Below are positions 24,569 through 32,712 of a stretch of 64,000 bases of DNA, piece by piece. The position numbers and the translations under genes are program-made. The stretch covers positions 1 through 64,000 of the forward strand of contig JABLWZ010000004.1 of the NCBI GenBank assembly GCA_013178275.1. Reading direction: 5' to 3'. The stretch's first letter is position 1. Each line of letters opens with the position of its first letter. The notes beneath the pieces were generated by a model. That model had not been told where the DNA came from, made no database searches, and worked only from the letters and a program-made list of their open reading frames with translations. The stretch is from Bacillota bacterium. Lineage in GTDB: Bacteria > Bacillota > Ch66 > Ch109.

Positions 24569-27181
24569 TTAAGGCAGCACATGCCGGAAGTTCTTGTAGA
24601 TATAGGCTCTCGATATCCCCAACTGGAGAGCGGCCTGTTTGACGTTCCCGCCGTTTTTCCTCAGGGTGTTGGCGATGATTATCCCGATATAGTCGTTTAG
24701 ATTGAGGTTTTCCCCGTCGAGCATGAAAAACTCGTTCTTCCCCTTCTGCTCCCCGCTACCGCATTGCAGCAGCTCATTATACTCCAGCACCTCCAGGTGT
24801 TCCGGCCTGAGTTCCGTATCGTCGTACATGAAGGTTACCCATTCCATCGCGTTCTTCAGCTCCCGGACGTTGCCCGGCCACTGGTACCTGACCAGTATTT
24901 CGGCCGCCGCCTCCCCGATGTGCTGGAACCTTTTCCCCGCCTTCTGGGCACAGCTGGTAAGAAAGGCTGACGCGAGCGGTACTATCTCCTGCGGCCGCTT
25001 CCTCAGGGGGGGGATGTTTATGCCCCCTACCTTCAGGCGATAGTACAGGTCCTTGCGGAACGCCCCCTCGGCGACCCTCTTTTCCAGGTCCAGGTTGGTG
25101 GCGCAGATTATCCTGACGTCGGTATGTATCTTGCTCAACCCGCCGACCCGGTAAAACATCTTTTCCTCTATCACCCGCAGCAGCTTCGCCTGAAGATCGA
25201 TCGGTATCTCGGCGATCTCATCGAGGAAGAGGGTGCCTCCCCGGGCCAGGTCGAATTTTCCCTTCTGGCCTTTGGACAGCCCGCCGGTGAATGCCCCCGG
25301 TTCGTAGCCGAACAGTTCGCTCTCGAACAGGGTGGGGCTTATGGCGGCACAGTTTATGTCGATGAAGGGCTTGGTGTCATCCAGGCTGCCGAAGTGGATT
25401 ATCTTGGCGATGACGTCCTTTCCGGTCCCGGTTTCGCCCTGGATCAGGACCGGCATCGAGCGTTTTTTATGGTGCTTCATGGCTATCTCGTAGATGCTCT
25501 TCATCTCCGGGGAGATGAAGTGGATGTTTTCCAGTCCGATGGAGTGGGTCACGACCTTTTTAAATTTTTCCAGCTTTATCTCGGTTTCCCGCTTTACCTT
25601 GTTTACCTCATTTTTCAGCCGGGCCTCTTCTTTTCGACGTCTTTCGGTGATGTCTACCGCGCAGCCCAGTATGCAGGGCTTATTATTAATATTTATGATA
25701 TGGTCTGAGATCAGGATTATCAAACCGTCCCCGGAACGGCTGCGGTAGTCGGCCTCCATGGTGCAGAAACCTTTGTCTTTCAATTCCCTCATTATTTTCG
25801 TTTGTTGTTTGGAATCGTCATACAGGCCTAATTCCTCGGGGGTATACCCGATTACTTCTTCTCTGGTGAAGCCGAGGGTACTGGTCCAGGCGTCGTTGAT
25901 ATCGATATACCGGCCGTCCTCCAGGTTTATAATCGACATCATCGACGGGTTGTAGTGGAAAGCCTTGTAAAAGCGCTCCTCAGCCCTGGGCAGTTCCACC
26001 TCCTGCAGTTTCTGGGCCAGGACGCGGTAGCGCTCCTCGCTCTCACGCAGGGCGTCCTCCGACCGCTTACGCATTAACGCCTGAACCATAGCCGTGGTCA
26101 GGGACTCCAGGGTCTCGGCCTCCTGGTGACCGTAGCCGCCCTCCGGTTTCCCCAGCCCGATCATCCCGATCACCCTGCCGCTCTGAATCAATGGGGCTCC
26201 CAGAAAGGCTCTGACCGGGGGATGCCCCTCGGGCAGTCCGGTCCGGTCCGGGTGCGAATCCAGGTCGTTGGCAAAAAGGGTTTTCCCGTCGAGCATCACC
26301 TGGCCGTATATACCGTGCGCCTTAAAGTATTTATCGTAAACCAGTCGCCCGCTCTCTGGTGCAGCAGCGCAGGCGTCCATCCCCGCGTCGCTGACGACGA
26401 TATTTAAGAAACCGTCCGGGTTCAGCTCCCCGATAAAACCGAACCGGCTCCGGGTCAGCTCCTGGGCCACGTTTAGGCACACTTTTCCGAGCGTCTCCTC
26501 GTTTTCACAGGTCAGGGCCTCGTTGAAGATGCGGTTGATGCCGTTCAACACGGCGTTCTTGAGTTGTACCTTCTCCTCGCTCTTCCGGTGTTCCGTGGTT
26601 TCCGCGAAGGTGGAGATGACCCCAATGATCTCGCCTGATTGTCCAAAAAGAGGGTTGGCGTTGAAGATCGCGAACTTCCTTACCCCGTCCTCCCAGACCA
26701 GTTCCAACTCCTGGCCTCTCACCACCTCGCCTTTCCAGGCGGCCCTCTGTATCGGCAACTCTTCCGGCCCCATCTCCCCGCCCTGGTGGTAAACCTTCAC
26801 CAGGGGCTTGTTCGCCGAGATGGAAAAGTTTTCCCAGGGTTTTATCCTCAAAAACTCCGCCGCCACGGGGTTGTGCCGGATAACGCGGCAGGTAGAGTCA
26901 GCGGCGATGGAGACGCCGGACGGCACCGTATCGAATATCGCGCGCAGAAACTCATCCGCGATCTTGGTCTGGGAGTTTCCCCATTTCCCCGACCGCTTCG
27001 AGTTCAGGGTTCTCAGGGCGGCCGCCCGTGGCGGTGTCTTAAACAGTTCTTCGATGTACTTGGTTATCCCTAGAATATCCGAGTCGATGGTGGGGATAAA
27101 ATCTTCGTACACGGCAATCCCTTTACCGAGCCCGGTGTTTTCTATCAGGACCGGTTCGTAATTGTTTTCCGTATCTTTCAC
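24569..27181 (-). CDS. Sigma-54-dependent regulator with PAS, GAF and PAS sensor domains
   Basis: 870 residues from GTG 27181 (GGGGGAGAGG upstream). Order: PAS (about 75-200), GAF (about 205-370), PAS (about 400-515), AAA+ domain with Walker A GETGTGKD near 582, ESELFGYEPGAFTGG, Walker B GGTLFLDEIAEIP, RVGGLSKIHTDVRIICATN, and a C-terminal Fis-type helix-turn-helix (NVKQAALQLGISRAYIYKNF). The sigma-54 contact loop is GAFTGG rather than GAFTGA. It activates sigma-54 promoters in response to an internal signal. Its leader carries three tandem Moco-riboswitch-like modules, and a formate dehydrogenase/Moco operon ends just upstream, so control of molybdoenzyme genes is likely (inference). Confidence 0.9.
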   Translation of the reverse strand: MKDTENNYEPVLIENTGLGKGIAVYEDFIPTIDSDILGITKYIEELFKTPPRAAALRTLNSKRSGKWGNSQTKIADEFLRAIFDTVPSGVSIAADSTCRVIRHNPVAAEFLRIKPWENFSISANKPLVKVYHQGGEMGPEELPIQRAAWKGEVVRGQELELVWEDGVRKFAIFNANPLFGQSGEIIGVISTFAETTEHRKSEEKVQLKNAVLNGINRIFNEALTCENEETLGKVCLNVAQELTRSRFGFIGELNPDGFLNIVVSDAGMDACAAAPESGRLVYDKYFKAHGIYGQVMLDGKTLFANDLDSHPDRTGLPEGHPPVRAFLGAPLIQSGRVIGMIGLGKPEGGYGHQEAETLESLTTAMVQALMRKRSEDALRESEERYRVLAQKLQEVELPRAEERFYKAFHYNPSMMSIINLEDGRYIDINDAWTSTLGFTREEVIGYTPEELGLYDDSKQQTKIMRELKDKGFCTMEADYRSRSGDGLIILISDHIININNKPCILGCAVDITERRRKEEARLKNEVNKVKRETEIKLEKFKKVVTHSIGLENIHFISPEMKSIYEIAMKHHKKRSMPVLIQGETGTGKDVIAKIIHFGSLDDTKPFIDINCAAISPTLFESELFGYEPGAFTGGLSKGQKGKFDLARGGTLFLDEIAEIPIDLQAKLLRVIEEKMFYRVGGLSKIHTDVRIICATNLDLEKRVAEGAFRKDLYYRLKVGGINIPPLRKRPQEIVPLASAFLTSCAQKAGKRFQHIGEAAAEILVRYQWPGNVRELKNAMEWVTFMYDDTELRPEHLEVLEYNELLQCGSGEQKGKNEFFMLDGENLNLNDYIGIIIANTLRKNGGNVKQAALQLGISRAYIYKNFRHVLP

Positions 27182-27255
27182 AGCGGCCTCTCCCCCAATC
27201 GGCGACCTTTTCTAAGAGATTTACTTGGCAGCTTTCTCAGTTGTGGATCTAATCA

Positions 27256-27388
27256 TAAAAATGACCGGAGTGCGTTTCAACACACCGGCCCTTTAAACCA
27301 GTACCCGAAACGTCTCCTTTCCAAACGGGAGGCACAGCCGTTTCCGGCTATACCTACAGGCGTGAAGACCATACCCGGCGGCTCCAGG
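27256..27388 (-). ncRNA. Moco-type riboswitch with terminator, module 3 (nearest the gene)
   Basis: Aptamer 27304-27388 on the minus strand: P1 CCTGGAGC pairs with GTTTCGGG, and the core GCCTCCCGTTTGGAAAGGAG matches the GCCUCCC-GGAAAGG core of the molybdenum cofactor RNA motif (compare E. coli moaA). It is followed by a terminator stem GGCCGGTGTG/CGCACTCCGGTC and U-run at 27256-27262. It lies 75 bases before the start of the sigma-54 regulator. Assignment by motif memory, not by covariance search. Confidence 0.75.
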
Positions 27389-27429
27389 TCATCTCGCTCG
27401 AAGACTACTTTTATTAAACTAAAAGCATT

Positions 27430-27561
27430 AAAAACGGCCGGAGTGCGCTTCAACACACCGGCCCTTCAAACCAGCAACTGAAACGTCTCCTTTCCAAACG
27501 GGAGGCACAGCCGTTTCCAGCTATACCCACAGGCGCGAAGACCATACCCGGCGGCTTCAGG
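27430..27561 (-). ncRNA. Moco-type riboswitch with terminator, module 2
   Basis: Aptamer 27477-27561, P1 CCTGAAGC with GTTTCAGT, same GCCTCCCG...GGAAAGGAG core. Terminator stem GGCCGG/CCGGCC at 27435-27463 and U-run at 27430-27434. It starts 173 bases from module 3. Confidence 0.75.
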
Positions 27562-27601
27562 TCATCTCGCTCGAAGACTACTTTTATTAAACTAAAAGCA
27601 T

Positions 27602-27735
27602 TAAAAATGGCCGGAGTGCACTTCAAACGCCGGCCTTATTCAAGCCAGTGCCTGAAGCATCTCCTTTCCAAACGGGAGGCACAGCCGTTTCCAGCTATAC
27701 CCATCGGCGCGAAAACCATACCCAACGGCTTCAGG
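27602..27735 (-). ncRNA. Moco-type riboswitch with terminator, module 1 (most upstream)
   Basis: Aptamer 27651-27735 with a perfect P1, CCTGAAGC/GCTTCAGG, and the same core. Terminator stem GGCCGG (27609-27614 on plus) with CCGGCC (27630-27635), U-run 27602-27607. P1 changes between modules preserve pairing (AGC/GCT against AGC/GTT; CTGAA/TTCAG against CTGGA/TTCGG), which supports a conserved RNA structure. Confidence 0.78.
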
Positions 27736-27821
27736 TCATCCCGCTCGAAGATACTTATCACTCTTTATATTGTACTATATTGCTTTTTCATTGACCATCC
27801 CGAAACGGGGTCAAAAGAATT

Positions 27822-27843
27822 CCCTTTGCGCATGCAAAGGGAG
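27822..27843. promoter_or_regulatory. 22-bp near-perfect palindrome upstream of the riboswitch array
   Basis: TCCCTTTGC-GCAT-GCAAAGGGA. On the minus strand it is followed by ATTCTTTT, so it may be a terminator of fdhD read-through or an operator. A related CCCTTTGCAAGC lies at 27926-27937. Confidence 0.45.
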
Positions 27844-27945
27844 AAGAAAAAAATTGGGATTGGATACTAGAAAAAGTCTATCCAGGAGACTCCTTCTAAT
27901 ACTACTAATTATACATATAATCTTTCCCTTTGCAAGCTATTATCA

Positions 27946-27973
27946 TTTATATTTATATATTATATTTTGTCAA
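27946..27973 (-). promoter_or_regulatory. Candidate sigma-A promoter for the riboswitch-regulator transcript
   Basis: On the minus strand, TTGACA (27973-27968) and TATAAA (27951-27946) are separated by 16 bases. The start would lie about 200 bases before the first aptamer. The region is very AT-rich, so chance matches are possible. Confidence 0.5.
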
Positions 27974-28034
27974 CTACCAACTACATAATTATTTCTTAAT
28001 AATGAGGTTGTGCTACAGTGGGTAATTATCCCCG

Positions 28035-28850
28035 CTATTGCGCTATTCGCTCCGGGTGACAGTAAACGTTGAACCGGGACTCTCTGGTAAACCCCACCAG
28101 GGTGACTCCCAACTGCTCCGCCAACTCCACCGCCAGGTCGGTCGGAGCTGAACGAGACACCAGGATCGGAATCCCGATCTTGGCCGTCTTCAGCAGCATC
28201 TCGAATGACATACGGCCGCTGGTAAACATGATCAACTCTCCCGGCGCGAAGCCCTGGCGGAAACAGTACCCTATGATCTTGTCCACCGCGTTGTGCCTTC
28301 CGATATCCGCGCGGTACATGAGTACCTCCCCCCCGGAGGCAAGCAGGGCGCTGTGCACTCCCCCGGTGGCCTGAAACAGCATCGAGCGGGTCTGCAGGTC
28401 CTTCATCCCGGCCAGGACCTGTCGCGGGGTTATCTGGATATCCGAAGTTATCGGTTTACAGCCTTGGACGTCTTTTGAGTTGTTAAAACTGATACCCTTG
28501 CCGCCTCCAGATGCAATATACCGCTTCTTGAAGCTCCTTTCCGCATTTATATTAGAGGCCCGACTCCTCACCCAAATCTGACCCTGGTCATAGTCAGCGG
28601 TGATCGACTCCAGGTCTGCTTTACTCCTCAAGGCCCCCTCGAAGACCAAAAATCCTGCCGCCAAATCCTCCAGGTATTCCGGGGTGCATAAGAGGGTGAT
28701 TATTTCCTTTTCATTCAGGTATATGGTCGCTTGAAATTCCCGTATCAGACAGTCCGAGAATTCCTTCGTTTCCCCTTCCGTGGTCCACCTGCGGATCGAG
28801 CGATAAACCGTGAGCGGGTCCACAGCGGTATTATTTGTAATACTATCCAA
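28035..28850 (-). CDS. fdhD: Formate dehydrogenase accessory sulfurtransferase FdhD
   Basis: 271 residues with the family blocks LLCTPEYLEDLAAGFLVFEGAL, TGGVHSALLASGGEV, ADIGRHNAVDKIIGYC, FTSGRMSFEMLLKTA and LVGFTRESRFNVYCHPER. FdhD brings sulfur from a cysteine desulfurase to the Moco/W cofactor of formate dehydrogenase. The sulfur-carrying CxxC loop of E. coli FdhD (TGCGVCG) is replaced here by SGGGKGI, with no cysteine in the loop, so the transfer chemistry may differ. Last gene of the fdn operon; moeA ends 25 bases upstream. Confidence 0.9.
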   Translation of the reverse strand: MDSITNNTAVDPLTVYRSIRRWTTEGETKEFSDCLIREFQATIYLNEKEIITLLCTPEYLEDLAAGFLVFEGALRSKADLESITADYDQGQIWVRSRASNINAERSFKKRYIASGGGKGISFNNSKDVQGCKPITSDIQITPRQVLAGMKDLQTRSMLFQATGGVHSALLASGGEVLMYRADIGRHNAVDKIIGYCFRQGFAPGELIMFTSGRMSFEMLLKTAKIGIPILVSRSAPTDLAVELAEQLGVTLVGFTRESRFNVYCHPERIAQ

Positions 28851-28875
28851 TGCAGTTACCCCTCCAGGTGCATCC

Positions 28876-30084
28876 CTAGTACAATGAGTTTAATGGTAAG
28901 ATCGATACGTCCTGCCCGACCTCCACCGGGGGACTGTCCGCCGGCATATCGATCAGGGCGTTGCAGTTGACCAGTGATCGTATCATGCTGGGTTTTTGCC
29001 CCGGCAGCACGGTAACCTTCCAGCCCTCTTTGTCCCAAACCGCGTGGCCCCGTATGAAGCGCCGGGAGCCGGTCCTTTTGGCGAAGCCGTTTACGCAGCT
29101 GGCCCGGACACGCTGCAGACGCGGATTCAATCCCTGCATGGCGAGCAGGGCGGGGGCTACGAAGAGCTGGTATCCCACCGCACAGGACGCGGGATTCCCC
29201 GATAGCGCGAAGATCAGGCGGGAGTCCCGGGTAGATGCCCCGGTATGGCTCCCGGGCTGGATGGGTACGTCCCAGTACAGTATTTCCGCGCCCAGGTCCT
29301 CCATCAGCAGTCGGGCCTCGTTGCCGCCTTCGGCGTATGTCCCCCCGGTCAGGACGAGGATGTCCGCCTGCTCCAGCAGTTCCAAGGCGGTATCTTTAAC
29401 CGAGGACCCATTCCTTCCCGCTATCTTTATCGAGGCGGGTAAACCTCCGTCCTGCATAACCAGAGCGGACAGCAGCGGACCGTTGCTGTCTCTTATCTGA
29501 CCCGGCGCTGGTGCCAGATGCCAGGGCACGACGTGCCGGCTCAAGCAGAGTACCGCTACCCTCGGTTTGCGGTACACGTTTATGTCGGCCCGGCCGTAGG
29601 CCGTCAGCAGGCTGATGTCCCCCGGGTTCAGCACCGAGCCGCGGGCCGCCAGCAGATCACCCTGGATGTAGTCTTCGCCGGCCTGTTTTATGTTGTTGCC
29701 GTCTTTGATCAGCTCCAGGGGTTCGAACTGGTCTCCCTGAATTTCGGCCCTTTCGTGGGGAACGACCGCCTTGGTTCCAAACGGCAGGTTCCCTCCGGTC
29801 ACGACCCCCATGGCCTGGCCCGGCTGGAGCCGGGCCTCCGGGGTATCCCCCAGAGAGAGGTGCCCGATGACGCGGTATTTACCCGTTTCCGCTTCACTCT
29901 GCTCCGCGACCGCGTATCCGTCCACGGCCGACTGGGGAAAGGCCGGGATACTGCCGTCCGCGTACAGGTCCTCCGCTATCACCCGCCCCAACGCCTCTAA
30001 AACGGATATGGATTCGTGTCCTAACCGTGCGGTGTGTTTTAGAACCTGCTCCTGGACCTCTTCCAAGCTCCTGTTGATCAGCAC
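28876..30084 (-). CDS. moeA: Molybdopterin molybdotransferase MoeA
   Basis: 402 residues. N-terminal MoeA domains (SIPAFPQSAVDGYAV, VVTGGNLPFGTKAVVP, AGEDYIQGDLL), then a MoCF-binding domain (LTGGTYAEGGNEARLLMEDLGAEI) and ALSGNPASCAVGYQLFVAPAL, then the C-terminal barrel. MoeA inserts molybdate (or tungstate) into adenylylated molybdopterin. In the MoCF domain the usual TGSEL is replaced by CLSRHVV, a divergent feature. It is between the mog/moeA-like gene and fdhD in the formate dehydrogenase operon. A second, more canonical MoeA is encoded at 37108-38307; one may serve tungsten. Confidence 0.88.
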   Translation of the reverse strand: MLINRSLEEVQEQVLKHTARLGHESISVLEALGRVIAEDLYADGSIPAFPQSAVDGYAVAEQSEAETGKYRVIGHLSLGDTPEARLQPGQAMGVVTGGNLPFGTKAVVPHERAEIQGDQFEPLELIKDGNNIKQAGEDYIQGDLLAARGSVLNPGDISLLTAYGRADINVYRKPRVAVLCLSRHVVPWHLAPAPGQIRDSNGPLLSALVMQDGGLPASIKIAGRNGSSVKDTALELLEQADILVLTGGTYAEGGNEARLLMEDLGAEILYWDVPIQPGSHTGASTRDSRLIFALSGNPASCAVGYQLFVAPALLAMQGLNPRLQRVRASCVNGFAKRTGSRRFIRGHAVWDKEGWKVTVLPGQKPSMIRSLVNCNALIDMPADSPPVEVGQDVSILPLNSLY

Positions 30085-30099
30085 CTGGCAGTTCCTCCG

Positions 30100-31134
30100 T
30101 TACATAGGGTAGGCGGCTTTGCCGAAGGGGCACTGGGGGAAGTAACAGACCTTGCACTCTTCACACAGACCCCCGTGGCCCATAGCCACGATATCCGAGC
30201 GGTTTATAGTATCCCGGGCGAAGATGCGGGGGAGCAGGAGGTCCAGGGTGGTCTTGCGGCTGAATAATGCTCCCGCCGGCACCCCACAGACCGGCACCTG
30301 CCCGTGGTAGGCCAGCATAAACTGGGAACCGGGCAGGATCGGGGCCCCGTGGAATACGACATCCGCTCCGGTGTCTCTTATCGCCTGTGGGGTCGCGTCA
30401 TCGGCGTCGACCGACATGCCCCCGGTGACGACAACCAACTCCGCTCCCCGGCTGATGAATCTCTGGATCTCCCGGGTTATCGCTCCGGGGTCGTCGGGAA
30501 CGATGACCTGCCCCATCCAGCGCCCCCCGAAGGGCGCGATCTTTTTGCCAATAACCTCGGCGGAACCATCTTTTATCCGCCCGCTGTAAACCTCGGAACC
30601 GGTCGTGACCACCGCCACCGCTAACGGGATAAACGGTTTTATCGTCAGTATCGGCGCCATTCCGGCACAGAGCTTTTCCGCCGCCTCGATGATCGAGCGG
30701 TCAACGGCTATCGGAACCACCCTGGTGCCGGCTACGGTCTGCCCTTTAACGACTACCCGGTCGTTGTGCAGGGTGGCAAAGATAATCTCGCCCAGGTTAT
30801 TGACCTGATTCAGCTTCTCTACCTCCACCTTGAGAAGCCCGTCGTGGTCGGCGCAGAGGTTGACCTTGCCCTGGTTGGGCTCGGTCCAGGAAAGGCCGGG
30901 ACCGGCGGCCAGCTCCGCCATCCTCAACGCTGCTTCGTCCTCGTGGACCATCCTTCCATTGGGTTCCCATATGTAGATGTGCTCTTTTCCTATGTCCTTG
31001 AGCCTGGGTATATCCTGCGCGGTTATGACCTGTCCTCTCCGAAAGGCGCGGCATTTTTCGCGTCCAGGTACGATCCTCGTGATGTCATAGCCCAGCGTCA
31101 TGCCCAGTGCTTCTTCTACTTGTACTTTACGCAT
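30100..31134 (-). CDS. Molybdopterin-binding protein with Cys-rich C-terminus
   Basis: 344 residues from ATG 31132-31134, six bases after GGAGG; the longer frame has no ribosome site. The MoCF-binding part (VVTTGSEVYSGRIKDGSAEV ... VVTGGMSVDADDATPQAIRDTG ... GVPAGALF) resembles MogA/MoaB/CinA-type domains. The C-terminus carries CEECKVCYFPQCPFGK, four cysteines that could bind a metal or cluster. Such proteins occur beside formate dehydrogenase and moeA genes; the exact step in cofactor assembly is unknown. It lies between fdhE and moeA, 107 bases after the fdhE stop, and that gap contains a strong hairpin. Confidence 0.8.
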   Translation of the reverse strand: MRKVQVEEALGMTLGYDITRIVPGREKCRAFRRGQVITAQDIPRLKDIGKEHIYIWEPNGRMVHEDEAALRMAELAAGPGLSWTEPNQGKVNLCADHDGLLKVEVEKLNQVNNLGEIIFATLHNDRVVVKGQTVAGTRVVPIAVDRSIIEAAEKLCAGMAPILTIKPFIPLAVAVVTTGSEVYSGRIKDGSAEVIGKKIAPFGGRWMGQVIVPDDPGAITREIQRFISRGAELVVVTGGMSVDADDATPQAIRDTGADVVFHGAPILPGSQFMLAYHGQVPVCGVPAGALFSRKTTLDLLLPRIFARDTINRSDIVAMGHGGLCEECKVCYFPQCPFGKAAYPM

Positions 31135-31172
31135 CGCTGACCTCCAGAACTTGTGCGGCCCGGGAAGTAGAT

Positions 31173-31213
31173 GGAGCACGAAACAAACAACTGTGCTATT
31201 CGTTTCGTGCTCC
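31173..31213. promoter_or_regulatory. 12-bp stem hairpin between fdhE and the mog-like gene
   Basis: GGAGCACGAAAC (31173-31184) is perfectly complementary to GTTTCGTGCTCC (31202-31213). Without a U-run it may be an mRNA processing or stability element that lowers expression of the downstream maturation genes relative to fdnGHI. Confidence 0.5.
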
Positions 31214-31240
31214 CAACATCGCTACCCTGGCTGTATTGCC

Positions 31241-31999
31241 TTAATGAACCGGTTTATATTTTTTAGTCTGCTCCGCCAGCCACTGTTCCACCGCAAAATT
31301 CAAGGGGAGGGTCCTCAGGTCCTCCCAGATATAATCCCGCGACGACAGCTTACGGGCGTCGATCTCCTTGAAGCTGTGCCCGCAGACCTGGCAGACGGCT
31401 ATCTCGATACCGGGAAACGCATCGTTGGTAAGGAATATCTGCTGCTTCGCGTCCTGGCTTCCACAGCTCAGGCAGCCGATACGTTTTACCGGCCACTCGA
31501 AGCTGCACGAGGAACAGTGCATCACCCGGTGCCCGCCCGGGGGGGTCAGAACCGCCAGCGCTACGGCCTCGTTGCAGACCGGGCAGGAGATAGCGTCATG
31601 GGGGACGCCCGAGGGGATCAGGACTCCCTTTTCGTAAGCCTTCTCCCCGGCCAGGCACGCGACACCGCTTACCGCCATCTGGAAGCGGGCCGCCGTTTCT
31701 TCGTCCATCGCGGTCTGGTCTTTTTTAAACCGCTCCCATATCTCCCTCAGTTCAGAGTCTGAAACCGTTATCCGGGCGGCTGAGTTTATCCTCTGCCAAA
31801 GCTCGATGACCGCCTCCGGCGGCAGATCCTGAAGGGGCAGGTACGGCGGGTTTTCAGACAGACTGATCGTCTCCTTCCAATAGGCGCCGCGTTCCTGCCG
31901 CCAGCTGTCGACCTCCTGTTTTAGGAGCTGGTACTTCTGGTATATGGGCTCTATGGTTTCGTCGGTTTTGATGGATCGTGTGCTTTTACTTGTTCCCAT
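31241..31999 (-). CDS. fdhE: Formate dehydrogenase accessory protein FdhE
   Basis: 252 residues. Four Cys pairs, CPVCNE, CSSCSFEW, CLSCGS and CQVCGH, in the C-terminal half form the rubredoxin-like metal sites of FdhE, which is needed for assembly or activation of membrane-bound formate dehydrogenases. The C-terminal DLRTLPLNFAVEQWL block is typical. It follows fdnI by about 50 bases in the same operon. Confidence 0.93.
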   Translation of the reverse strand: MGTSKSTRSIKTDETIEPIYQKYQLLKQEVDSWRQERGAYWKETISLSENPPYLPLQDLPPEAVIELWQRINSAARITVSDSELREIWERFKKDQTAMDEETAARFQMAVSGVACLAGEKAYEKGVLIPSGVPHDAISCPVCNEAVALAVLTPPGGHRVMHCSSCSFEWPVKRIGCLSCGSQDAKQQIFLTNDAFPGIEIAVCQVCGHSFKEIDARKLSSRDYIWEDLRTLPLNFAVEQWLAEQTKKYKPVH

Positions 32000-32053
32000 C
32001 TGTTATCTCCCTTTTGCTTTTGTGCAGAGGATACTTGCCTTACCCTGCCGGTA

Positions 32054-32710
32054 TCAGCCGCTGATGTTCTGCTTGTCGAACCACTTCTCGTAGTGCTCGC
32101 GGGCGAACTTGGCCGGCACGTAACCGTTGATCATCCCCTTGAAGGCCTGGTTCGAGTCGGGGTGCAGCAGGCCCAGGTACATGTGGGCGATCAGAAGCGC
32201 CGTCATCAGCAGCGCGAAGCCGGCGTGTATCGGGTAAGCCCACTGGATAACCCAGACCGGCAGCGTCGACGAACCGATCCAGATGAGAATCCCGCTTATG
32301 CCGATGCAGACCGTCCCAAAGATGGTGATCAGCGAGTTGATCTTTTCCCCTCCATTGAACTTGCCCTGGGGAGGGAACGGCTTGTGCCCGCCGAAGAACT
32401 CTATCGGGAAGTTAATGGCGTGTTTGTAGTCGTCCAGGGTGAACTTGAAGCAGTCCCTGATCCACTCCCGGACCGGGCGCCCGCTTTTGATGAGCAGGAC
32501 GGCGATTATCGATACTCCGAATATCACGGCCACCACCCGGTGTATGTTGCGGGTGACCTCGATGCCTCCGAAGATGTCCATAGCCGGCCTGAAGGACATG
32601 GACAGCACTCCCAACCCAGTGAAGAGCAGCAGCACGAAAGAAAAACCATGCACCCAGTGGGTAAAACGCTCGGTTTTGGTAAAACGAAGTATGGTTTTGG
32701 GCTCAGACAT
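32054..32710 (-). CDS. fdnI: Formate dehydrogenase cytochrome b subunit
   Basis: 218 residues with four hydrophobic spans. Candidate heme ligands: THWVHGFSFVLLL near residue 18, IHRVVAVIFGV near 57, YPIHAGFALLM near 164 and LIAHMYLGLLHP near 178. It anchors the complex in the membrane and passes electrons from the FeS subunit to menaquinone. It starts two bases after the fdnH stop. Confidence 0.93.
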   Translation of the reverse strand: MSEPKTILRFTKTERFTHWVHGFSFVLLLFTGLGVLSMSFRPAMDIFGGIEVTRNIHRVVAVIFGVSIIAVLLIKSGRPVREWIRDCFKFTLDDYKHAINFPIEFFGGHKPFPPQGKFNGGEKINSLITIFGTVCIGISGILIWIGSSTLPVWVIQWAYPIHAGFALLMTALLIAHMYLGLLHPDSNQAFKGMINGYVPAKFAREHYEKWFDKQNISG

Positions 32711-32712
32711 CT

